Assembly: GCF_902459465.1 (NCBI RefSeq)
Contig: NC_047067.1
Span: 21,699,680-21,763,679 of the forward strand
Length of the DNA: 64,000 bases
Direction of reading: 5' to 3'
From: Asterias rubens
Taxonomy: Eukaryota > Echinodermata > Asteroidea > Forcipulatida > Asteriidae
Shown here: piece after piece, positions 22,401 through 32,000 of the stretch
Position numbering within the stretch: position 1 is the first letter of the stretch
Layout of the letters: every line of letters begins with the position of its first letter
The notes under the pieces: model-generated
What the model was told of the DNA's origin: nothing
The model's database searches: none
Seen by the model: only the letters and a program-made list of their open reading frames with translations
Made by a program: the position numbers and the translations under genes

Positions 22401-25239
22401 AACTTCGTACGAACAGGGTTTTTTCTCTTCCATTATTCTCTCACAACTTCGAAGACCAATTGAGTTCAAATGTTCACAGGTTTGTTCTTTGTGCATATTT
22501 TGAGATACACCAAGTGAGAAGACTGGTCTCTGAAAATATTACTAAAGGTGTCCAGTGTCAATGATCAATTTTTGGCATCCAGTGGTTTCACTTCGTCAAC
22601 AACAATGAGGTCACCCAAAGAACGTGTCCGCCCCCCCCATCAACCAACTAATTCAACACCGCCACTCTGCCTTCTTCGGTCATGTCGCTTGCCTAGCTGA
22701 CAACATCCCAGCTAAAAAAGCTCTAAAGCATCGCCATCAACTCCAGGGGAGGCCTAGCACTAGACAGAGGCCGCCCTCGGTCATCCTAGGCCCAACAACT
22801 TGGCCGGCCGAGCGAAATCGCCCACATGTGGCGTGAGGCTGTAGGACGTGGACACATGAAATCGGCGCAATGGACCCTTGCTGCCTCTGTGGGTTGATTG
22901 ATTGATTGTCTTTTTATGATTCATGCAGTCTATGCCTGTACAGCAGCCGATGGAGACGATGTCACAGATTGGAATCTCTGTGGAACCCCTTCACGTTATC
23001 CAGCATCAGATACCAGCAGAAACTACTCAGGTACGTTTTTATTTTGTTGTTGTGCACAGTCGGCTGGATATTGGTAATTGTTAAAGACCAGTCTTCTCAC
23101 TTGCTGTATCTCAACATTTGCCTAAAATAACAACCCTGTGAAAATTTGAGCTCATTCGGTCATCTAAGTTGCGAGATAATTATGAAAGAGAAAAACACCC
23201 TTGTACATGTGGTAACTTTATTCCGGTTAACAAGGTCCCAATTGCATAGAACTTCTCAAGTAGAAAATACTGTTAAAAAAATTCTCACTGGCTGGTAACT
23301 TTATCTCGGTTAGCATAATTTTGATTTGCTTAGCTTATTTTGTGCTTAAAGGCAGTGGACACTTTTGGTAATTACTCAAAATAGTTATTAGCATAAAACC
23401 TTACTTGGTAACAAGTAATGGAGAGCGGTTGATGGTAACAAACTTAGTGAGAAATGGCTCCCTCTGAATTAAGGTGGTATTCAGGAAAGAAGTAATTTGC
23501 CACGAATTTGATTTCGAGACCTCAGATTAAGAATTTTGAGGTCTCGAAATAAAGCATCTGAAAGCACACAACTTCGTGTGACAAGGGTGTTTTTTTCTTT
23601 CATAATTATCTCGCAACTTAGATGACCGAATGAGCTCAAATTTTCACAGGGTTGTTATTTTATGCAAATGTTGAGATACAGCAAGTGAGAAGACTGGTCT
23701 TTGACAATTACCAATAGTGTCCAGTGTCTTCAAGCAGCTCTATGAAACTGGGCCCAGTATCTCAGGAGTTCAGGTTGCGCCTAGCCCTCTATAGACTCTT
23801 CCTTTGTGCTGTTCACAGAAACAGAGTCCTAAATATTAGGGCTTTTTCTGGGGCGGAAACATTTGGAAGCTTTAGTAACACTTGAAAAATGAAAGGGCTG
23901 CATCGGATTTGTTGGGTGTCATGACCGAGTGATTAAGGGCATTGAATCTAAGTTCAGGTGGAAAAGTCAGCGGAGTGTGGGTTCGAATCCCAGTCATGAC
24001 ACTTGTGTCCTTGAGCAAGACACTTGACTATAGTTGCTTCTTTCCACTCAGGGGTATAAATGGGTAGAGGTTGATATTGTGTATGAAAAAGCCACTGGTG
24101 TGCCAAGGCAGTTCAGGGCTGTATACTTCCCCGGGGGGCTGAGAAAGATTACAGGGATGTAATTTGCCCAATGACCAGGGCACTAATCTAAAGCGCATTG
24201 AGATGGTTATTGAAAAATGCGCTGAATAAGAACTTGTCTTTATTATTATTACGTCTTCAATTAATCGTGATGCAATTAAGCCTGGGCGACTATTGCGACT
24301 AGTGTCAAAGTCGCAACTATTGATTGCTTAGTCGAGTAGCGACTATCGTTTTTTAACTACTCGGTTAATCGTACCTCCACGACAACTACCACAATAGTCG
24401 TGGCTTCCTGCTTGGTGAACCAATGGTGTTGCTCACCACTATTTACGACGACATAATTTACTTGCACAACACAATCGGACATCACGATCAGAAACACAAT
24501 GCGACTCGATGAGAGCTGTTGATAAAATAAAACATCGTGAGATACGGCTCCCTCTGAAGTAACAAAGTTTTTGAGAAAGAAGTGATTTCTCACTGAAATA
24601 TTTGCATCTGCGAAAGACTTCAGGCGTGAAGCCTTTCTCAGACTTCTAAAAAGAATTTTGTCTTCAACTATTTTCTGGAAGTTTGATAATCGATTAAGGC
24701 AAACTTCCACAGGTTTGTTAAATTTTATGCATACATGTTGGGATACATGGGCATGGCAAGTGCTTGAAAACTGGTCTCTGACAATAGACCGATCCATTAG
24801 GCTCCGCCCACGGCGCACATGTGAGCAAGAACATGTGAGGCTCTCCTATGCCATTCTGCACAACTCGTCCGCCCACGCCAAGCATACGCATGTCAGACTT
24901 TATTTGTCAGACTTTGTGTTGCGCAATGGGATGTGATTGGTCAATACGCAATGATGGGGCGGAGCTAAATGGATCGGCCTATTACCAAAGGGGTCCAGTG
25001 CCTTTTACTTACTTTTTGTTTTCTCTCCATTTATTTAGACGTCGACTTTGACCAGCTTCTCAGAGTTCTCCATGAAGATGTTGGAAAACTTCTACAACTT
25101 TGCCTCGTCGTTCAGAATAAACCAGTCGCAGATGACACCCCAGCCAAACATCAGCTGGATCCCCATGACGGTCCTAGATAAATGGTTTCAGAACTTCAAG
25201 AAAAAAATGGCGCAAGATCAGAACTTTTGGAGGAAGTAA
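19460..25239 (+). CDS. HIKESHI: HIKESHI, HSP70 nuclear import carrier (OPI10 family)
   Basis: Exons: 19460-19489 (tentative), 20750-20987, 22929-23030, 25039-25239. Exon 2 encodes INHIVVFLTGTGAFPEGMGG then FLGFITNEKPSAIFKVVGLK, the conserved N-terminal core. Exon 3 has MSQIGISVEPL, and exon 4 has MKMLENFYNFASSF and ends NFKKKMAQDQNFWRK, matching human Hikeshi along its length. In the family it carries HSP70 into the nucleus during heat stress by binding FG nucleoporins. Exon 1 is weak: MLGILCSALC is ten codons with a GT donor, the same length and place as human MFGCLVAGRL, but it lacks the usual GRL. Exon 2 ends in phase 1 and exon 3 reads in phase 0, so a small linking exon probably lies unseen in 20988-22928. 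Exons 2 to 4 are secure. Confidence 0.88.
19970..20165. repeat. Palindromic element, TTCATACTTCCTGC family, copy 2
   Basis: Left GTTCATACTTCCTGCAAATG and right CGCTTTCGCAGGAAGAAGTAAG. The interior has the GATGTGAACTATTCCTTGCG motif also partly seen in copy 1 (961-1138). Confidence 0.65.
20193..20345 (+). pseudogene. Degenerate extra copy of HIKESHI exon 2
   Basis: After a TCTATTCTCAG acceptor it reads VQTDIQ then SINHIVVF, paralleling the functional exon (VQTDMQQ...TINHIVVF) 560 bp downstream. The upstream intron also matches (CATCTCTTAACTA...CACCCATT). The core diverges after VVFLQRP and runs to TAA near 20333 without a donor, so it cannot serve as an alternative exon. Confidence 0.8.
20425..20605. 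repeat. Inverted pair of tRNA-like modules
   Basis: TTACTTGGGTGGGATTCGAACC at the left is mirrored by GGTTCTAATCCCACCCAAGTAA at the right, placing two B-box-like motifs in opposite orientation. Between them GTCTTCTTACC and GGTGGTCTAGTTTGTAAGAC are also inverted. This gives a ~180-bp palindrome of two tRNA-like SINE heads. Confidence 0.65.
22186..22565. repeat. Family A palindromic element
   Basis: Starts GCATTGGACACTATTGGTGA and ends AAAGGTGTCCAGTGTCAATG, with the standard interior (GAGAAACGACTCCCTCTGAA, GCACACAACTTCGTACGAAC, GATACACCAAGTGAGAAGAC). HIKESHI intron. Confidence 0.8.
22618..22885 (+). mobile_element. LINE fragment
   Basis: Reads INQLIQHRHSAFFGHVACLA, then NIPAKKALKHRHQLQGRPS and, after frame changes, REAVGRGHMKSAQWTLA. 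This resembles the extreme C-terminus of a non-LTR reverse transcriptase (RHSxxFGHVxR...). It ends about 45 bp before HIKESHI exon 3. Confidence 0.65.
23053..23755. repeat. Family A pieces, one inserted in a family D element
   Basis: A left half of family A is at 23053-23225. A family D left half follows (TCCCAATTGCATAGAACTTC), reaching GCTTATTTTGTGCTTA at 23346. A complete family A copy (AAAGGCAGTGGACACTTTTGG ... CCAATAGTGTCCAGTGTC) then interrupts it. Family D resumes as AGCAGCTCTATGAAACTGGGCCC. HIKESHI intron 3. Confidence 0.75.
23925..24245 (+). repeat. tRNA-derived SINE, nearly full length
   Basis: GTGTCATGACCGAGTGATTAAGGGC (A box) and GTGTGGGTTCGAATCCCAGTC (B box) at tRNA spacing, then ATGACACTTGTGTCCTTGAG, GGGGTATAAATGGGTAG and a 3' end AAAGCGCATTGAGATGG...TATTATTATT. 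This is the best model copy of the family in the window. Confidence 0.8.
24500..25015. repeat. Family A element split by another palindromic element (family I)
   Basis: Family A interior (CATCGTGAGATACGGCTCCCTC ... CTGGTCTCTGACAATA) is broken at about 24786. A ~190-bp element starting GACCGATCCATTAGGCTCCG and ending GGAGCTAAATGGATCGGCC follows, and then the family A end resumes (TACCAAAGGGGTCCAGTGCC). A second family I copy is at 55875-56050. Confidence 0.75.
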
Positions 25240-25274
25240 CTGTACTTGTGTAATTTTTGTATTTTAACAGTTTT

Positions 25275-25625
25275 AAGATTTGGGTACTTTTTGTAACACA
25301 AAACATAATGTCCACAGATTTACATTAAACTTACTCAGTTTGAAGATAATGATGGTAGAAAGCTTCCCTTACAATATTACTTGCTGAGGTGCTGTAGTTT
25401 TTGAGAAATGAGTACTAAAACAAGTCACCAAAATCACTTTCGTCTCACTTTCAGTGATTGCAAGTAAAAACGTATTAACCAGTTACATGTATGGTATGTT
25501 ATGGTTTTTACATGCTAATACGTTTTAACATGCTAATACTGAGACTAAAATAACTTGTGTGACATTGTTTTACTCATTTCTCGAAATCTGTGGACATTGT
25601 GTAAAAAGTACCCAGACCCTTTAAA
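25275..25625. repeat. Family C palindromic element
   Basis: Left GGGTACTTTTTGTAACACAA AACATAATGTCCACAGATTT is mirrored at the right by CTGTGGACATTGTGTAAAAAG TACCCAGACCC. Downstream of HIKESHI. A very similar copy is at 26678-27030. Confidence 0.8.
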
Positions 25626-26206
25626 GGCACTGGGCACTGTTTGGTAATATTGTCAAAGACCAGGGGTGGATTTCACAAAGAGTTAAAGACAGTGGACACT
25701 TTTGGTAATTGTCAAAGGCCAGTTTTCTCACTTGCTGTATCTCATCATATGCATGAAATAACAAACCTGTGAAAATTTTAGCTCAATCGGTCAAGTTACG
25801 AGATAATAATGAAAGAAAAAACACCCTTGTCACACGAAGTTTTGTGCTTTCTTATGCTTGATTTCGAGACCTCAAATTCTAAACTTGAGGTCTCAAAATC
25901 AAATTTCAGGAAAATTACTTCTTTCTCGAAAACTACATCAATTTAGAGGGAGCTGTTTCTCACGATGTTTTATGCTATCAACGTCTTCCTATAACTTATT
26001 TCCAAGTAAGGTTTTATTCTAAAAATTATTTTGAGTAATAGTGTCTACTGCCTTTAAGACTAGTCTTTTAACTCGAGTTACTCGTCCTAACTTAGGACTA
26101 GCCTTAGGATTTTAATATCTCCTAGGACTAGTCCTAAGTTAGGACTAGTCCCAACTCTTTGTGCAGGTGACCCCTGTATTCTCAATAGTGTCCAGTGCCT
26201 TAATAT
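25624..26206. repeat. Three-level nested palindromic elements
   Basis: Outer: family A ends AAAGGCACTGGGCACTGTTTGG (25624) and CTCAATAGTGTCCAGTGCC (26178). Middle: a different palindrome begins GGTGGATTTCACAAAGAGTTA (25666) and ends ACTAGTCCCAACTCTTTGTG (26163), with GGACTAGTCCTAAGTTAGGAC inside. Inner: a complete family A copy, AAGACAGTGGACACTTTTGG (25684) to AATAGTGTCTACTGCCTTTAA (26057). The inner element splits the middle one and the middle one splits the outer. Confidence 0.8.
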
Positions 26207-26677
26207 TAATTACTAAACAATTTTTTAATAACTGTATATAAATCATTTTGCACGATGTCTTTACTTTAAAATTGATGCAATTATTATGGTGATTTCAATT
26301 GGGCGTGGCGTTCTTTCTATTTTAGTCTAATTACCGTATTATGTTCACCCTTGAAAAATCTGAAAAATTGTGATTAAACAGACTTGAATGTCCATTAAAG
26401 ACTATGCCATGTATACTTATCTTCTGCGCTGATCCTCTAATCGATGCTCGAACCGGAGTGTGCTCCTGTGTGTTGTGTAATGCACAGTAAAGAACTAAGT
26501 GCGTATATCAGAAGAAAACAATTTACATGGTGCTATAAGATAACAATACCATACTTCAAAAACCTGGCCCCACATACCTTGCAGGGAAAATACTAAGCGC
26601 TTTGTTTCGACCCTGAAGGGTGTGATACAAAGCGCTATATAAGAACCAAGTATTATTATTATGTTGATGCATTTCAA

Positions 26678-27030
26678 GGGTCTGGGTACTTTTGTAGGAC
26701 AAAAAACACAATGTCCACAGATTTACATTAAACTTACTCAAATTGAAGATAATGATGGTAGAAAGCTTCCCTGAAAACATGACTTGCTGTGAAGCTGTAC
26801 TTTTTGAGAAATGAGTAAAACAATGTCATGGAAATAATTTTTTACTCTTCGAAAATTATTTTAGCATGTAAAAACGTATGTTCAGGACATTGTTTTACTC
26901 ATTTCTCACAAACTACATCACCTCAGCAAGTAACTTTTAAAGGTAAGCTTTCATTATCTTCAAACGGTGTAAGTTTAATGCAAATCTGTAAACATTGTGT
27001 TTAGTGTTACAAAAAGTACCCAAAGAAGTA
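26678..27030. repeat. Family C palindromic element, copy 3
   Basis: GGGTCTGGGTACTTTTGTAGG at the left and GTTACAAAAAGTACCCAAAG at the right. The interior has AATTGAAGATAATGATGGTAG opposite CATTATCTTCAAACGG. Confidence 0.8.
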
Positions 27031-27104
27031 TGTAATGTATTTATTTGCAACTGCTTTTAGAGCTTACCAAAAGAAATAAACTTAGTACATAAAGGTCATA
27101 GGAT

Positions 27105-27515
27105 TTGAGGCATTGCATGGTGAGGTATCAATGTACATGTATATTTGGTTTGCGGGAACACCATGTGTGTATCTACTTGCCAGGTAGAGTTTGTTCAGTC
27201 TCCTGACAATGACTAGAGCAAGCTAGTCGAAACGTTGAGACCAACCCAAGAACTTACTCCGCGGCAGTACAGTTAATTACGATCGAATAGGCCTAACCTA
27301 AAGTAGTAGTCCCAGCCTATTTCTTCACCATCCGCCCAGGTAATAGTTAATAAGCAGGACAGTTCTTTTCAGAACTTAGCAGTCTCCCGAATACCCGAAC
27401 ATCTACTCTGCGGTAGTAGAATAAAGCAAGACAGTTCTCTAAGAACAAACTCTACCTGGCAAGTAGATACACACATGGTGTTACCGCAACCCAAATATAT
27501 ATACATATAGGACGT
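27105..27515. repeat. Family E palindromic element, best copy
   Basis: Left GATTTGAGGCATTGCATGGT...ACACCATGTGTGTATCTACTTGCCAGGTAGAG is mirrored at the right by CTCTACCTGGCAAGTAGATAC ACACATGGTGTTACCGCAACC. The interior has CTCCTGACAATGACTAGAGC and GAAACGTTGAGACC. Related copies: 5740-5840, 50885-51260 and 53665-53945. Confidence 0.8.
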
Positions 27516-29077
27516 TTAAAAAGAACTTCGACATATAGCCATACCTAAGTTATTTGTACACAATCCTCAATATCGTCATTGCTTAGCAAGGTTTAGGTGC
27601 TAAGCACATAAATTACAAGATGAGGTTGGGAGATATACAGGTGTAGAATTTAAGGATCGTATGTATTCACTGCTTGGAGGATGTTCATCATCATCATCAT
27701 CATAATTGGTTTATTATTTTAAAAACAAGTTCCCATGGCGACGGGAGGTCGAATTACAGGAAAATATACAGAGATTTAAAAATAAGAAAAAATGAAATCC
27801 AAATTCATTTCATTTGTTTTGCCAAATGTTTACTGTATTCGGAAAGATATTGTATGATACCATGGGTAAAGTTACACATGTTTTAGTATCTTATCTGACA
27901 AGAAAAAAATAATTTTCCTTGTGAGTTCTCAAAAGAAAACCATTATTAATTGTGTTTCGAAACCGAAACATAATTTAAAATTTGTTTTTGCTGACCTCTC
28001 GAGAGCTCTTCTTCTGTGTTGTATAATAAGTTTAAGTTTTGTTATTGTTGTAACCCTTCCCGTACGGAATGAGGTTTGTTCCGTTTAAGGAACAAAATTT
28101 GATACAATACAATACAATTATTATTATTATTAATGCATCCAATATTTGCAAAATATTGCGTGTAGGTATTTAAATGCCTCGTAGTTTTAATAGCAACTGT
28201 ACGAAATTAAATTGCAATGGAATAAGGTTGAATCTGTGTTTCATGTTTTCTCTTTCATTATTGTTGTGCAAAGCCTTTAACGTAAAATCAAACTTCAAAA
28301 CTGTGCACCCTCAATATTGGAAAACATCACAAGGGGTAGTAAGTCCAGGATTTTTATCCATTACGGGCCCGAAATTAAACAAAATCACATGAAAAACAAA
28401 ACAATAGAGGTCGTGATTCCAGTGTTTTCATCAAAAAAGACCTAAGTGTAAAATTTAAGGAACAAACATTTTTTATCATCAGAAGTCAAGCATTTTAGTC
28501 GTTTTCTAAAATGATTTTAGTGATGAAAATGCTGGACTTACCCCTTGCCTTTCTTCAATTTTAGGCAAATTTTTGATGAGAATGCAGCTGGACGTTTTTT
28601 TTTTTCAGTTTATAAAAAGAAAGATAATTTGAATACACATAATTGTCCAGAAGAAAAAACTTCCGAGGTCAAATAAATAAAACAAAAATTACGTCTTTAA
28701 TGGTGTGGTTAATTGGGTTCATTTTATTAATTGTACTAAATCTCATAGCATGATAGGTGGCGCCGTAGCTACACTAACTACGTATGGGACTGGGAGCCAC
28801 GAGACCCTGGTTCAACTCTACTGGGTGTATGTTTCTTTTCTTTTTTGCTTGAGTGGACGCAGTGAATTATTATAAGTAGTATAAAAATCACCCCAGACAC
28901 AACAACAGGCACCTAGGTACACTGGATAGTTCCAATGCGTGTACTACCGAGAGCTGGTACACCCGGTTCGAATCCTGTACCCGTACATTATATAGACTTG
29001 ATTTTACTGCTTGTCGCGGGAATGAATTTGGGGTAGGTCATACCCAAACTAGACTGGATTATTTGGCCAGGTGGTAG
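27516..29077. other. AT-rich non-genic stretch with tRNA-like relics
   Basis: No gene recognised; short open frames here have no familiar motif. Near 28765-28830 (GTGGCGCCGTAGCTAC ... CCTGGTTCAACTC) and 28905-28985 (CCCGGTTCGAATCC) are degenerate tRNA-like segments. The last bases before the satellite (TTTGGCCAGGTGGTAGAG) resemble an A box. Confidence 0.4.
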
Positions 29078-32000
29078 AGTAAAAGACAGTCTCCAAGTTA
29101 CAGGTTGCTGGAACAATAGGATGGGTCTCAAATATTCATTTTAATCTGGATTTTAAACCGTCGTACTATCCGAAATGAGGCATTATCTCAAAAAGTAGCC
29201 ATCGTAGACGACTAAAACCAAGATTTTCCTGCTCCTCGCCCCCAATTACATATAGGTATGAAATTTCAGGCGATTTGGAAGACAACAATTTCGGCCGATT
29301 TTTGAAAAAACGACAAGGGGGTAAGCTTGACGTTTTTTCAGCCTCGGAAACATTTTCTCTCCGAATTGCCTGAAAATTTAACCAAAGGAAGTTCGTCATG
29401 TGTAAAAGACAGTCTCCAAGTTACAGGTTGCTGAAACAATAGGATGGGTCTCAAATATTCTTTTTAACCTTGATTTTAAACCGTCGTACTATCCGAAATG
29501 AGGCATTATCTCAAAAAGTAGCCATCGTAGACGACTAAAACCAAGATTTTCCTGCTCCTCGCCCCCAATTACACCTAGGTATGAAATTTCAGGCGATTTG
29601 GAAGACACCAATTTCGGCCGATTTTTGAAAAAACGACAAGGGGGGTAAGCTTGACGTTTTTTCAGCCTCGGAAACATTTTCTCTCCGAATTGCCTCAAAA
29701 TTTAACCAAAGGAAGTTCGTCATGTGTAAAAGACAGTCTCCAAGTTACGGGTTGCTGAAACAATAGGATGGGTCTCAAATATTCATTTTAACCTTGATTT
29801 TAAACCGTTGTACTATCCGAAATGAGGCATTATCTCAAAAAGTAGCCATCGTAGACGACTAAAACCAAGATTTTCCTGCTCCTCGCACTCTAATACACCT
29901 AGGTATGAAATTTCAGGCAATTTGGAAGACACAAGTTTCGGCCGATTTTTGAAAAAACGACAAGGGGGTAAGCTTGACGTTTTTTCAGCCTCGGAAACAT
30001 TTTCTCTCCGAATTGCCTGAAAATTTAACCAAAGGAAGTTCGTCATGTGTAAAAGACAGTCTCCAAGTTACAGGTTGCTGAAACAATAGGATGGGTCTCA
30101 AATATTCTTTTTAACCTTGATTTTAAACCGTCGTACTATCCGAAATGAGGCATTATCTCAAAAAGTAGCCATCGTAGACGACTAAAACCAAGATTTTCCT
30201 GCTCCTCGCCCCCAATTACACCTAGGTATGAAATTTCAGGCGATTTGGAAGACACCAATTTCGGCCGATTTTTGAAAAAACGACAAGGGGGTAAGCTTGA
30301 CGTTTTTTCAGCCTCGGAAACATTTTCTCTCCGAATTGCCTCAAAATTTAACCAAAGGAAGTTCGTCATGTGTAAAAGACAGTCTCCAAGTTACGGGTTG
30401 CTGAAACAATAGGATGGGTCTCAAATATTCATTTTAACCTTGATTTTAAACCGTTGTACTATCCGAAATGAGGCATTATCTCAAAAAGTAGCCATCGTAG
30501 ACGACTAAAACCAAGATTTTCCTGCTCCTCGCACTCTAATACACCTAGGTATGAAATTTCAGGCAATTTGGAAGACACAAGTTTCGGCCGATTTTTGAAA
30601 AAACGACAAGGGGGTAAGCTTGACGTTTTTTCAGCCTCGGAAACATTTTCTCTCCGAATTGCCTCAAAATTTAACCAAAGGAAGTTCGTCATGTGTAAAA
30701 GACAGTCTCCAAGTTACAGGTTGCTGAAACAATAGGATGGGTCTCAAATATTCTTTTTAACCTTGATTTTAAACCGTCGTACTATCCGAAATGAGGCATT
30801 ATCTCAAAAAGTAGCCATCGTAGACGACTAAAACCAAGATTTTCCTGCTCCTCGCCCCCAATTACACCTAGGTATGAAATTTCAGGCGATTTGGAAGACA
30901 CCAATTTCGGCCGATTTTTGAAAAAACGACAAGGGGGTAAGCTTGACGTTTTTTCAGCCTCAGAAACATTTTCTCTCCGAATTGCCTCAAAATTTAACCA
31001 AAGGAAGTTCGTCATGTGTAAAAGACAGTCTCCAAGTTACGGGTTGCTGAAACAATAGGATGGGTCTCAAATATTCATTTTAACCTTGATTTTAAACCGT
31101 TGTACTATCCGAAATGAGGCATTATCTCAAAAAGTAGCCATCGTAGACGACTAAAACCAAGATTTTCCTGCTCCTCGCACTCTAATACACCTAGGTATGA
31201 AATTTCAGGCAATTTGGAAGACACAAGTTTCGGCCGATTTTTGAAAAAACGACAAGGGGGTAAGCTTGACGTTTTTTCAGCCTCGGAAACATTTTCTCTC
31301 CGAATTGCCTCAAAATTTAACCAAAGGAAGTTCGTCATGTGTAAAAGACAGTCTCCAAGTTACAGGTTGCTGAAACAATAGGATGGGTCTCAAATATTCT
31401 TTTTAACCTTGATTTTAAACCGTCGTACTATCCGAAATGAGGCATTATCTCAAAAAGTAGCCATCGTAGACGACTAAAACCAAGATTTTCCTGCTCCTCG
31501 CCCTCTAATACACCTAGGTATGAAATTTCAGGCGATTTGGAAAACAACAATTTCGGCCGATTTTTGAAAAAACGACAAGGGGGTAAGCTTGACGTTTTTT
31601 CAGCCTCGGAAACATTTTCTCTCCGAATTGCCTCAAAATTTAACCAAAGGAAGTTCGTCATGTGTAAAAGACAGTCTCCAAGTTACAGGTTGCTGGAACA
31701 ATAGGATGGGTCTCAAATATTCTTTTTAACCTTGATTTTAAACCGTCGTACTATCCGAAATGAGGCATTATCTCAAAAAGTAGCCATCGTAGACGACTAA
31801 AACCAAGATTTTCCTGCTCCTCGCCCTCTAATACACCTAGGTATGAAATTTCAGGCAATTTGGAAGACAAAAGTTTCGGCCGATTTTTGAAAAAACGACA
31901 AGGGGGTAAGCTTGACGTTTTTTCAGCCTCGGAAACATTTTCTCTCCGAATTGCCTCAAAATTTAACCAAAGGAAGTTCGTCATGTGTAAAAGACAGTCT

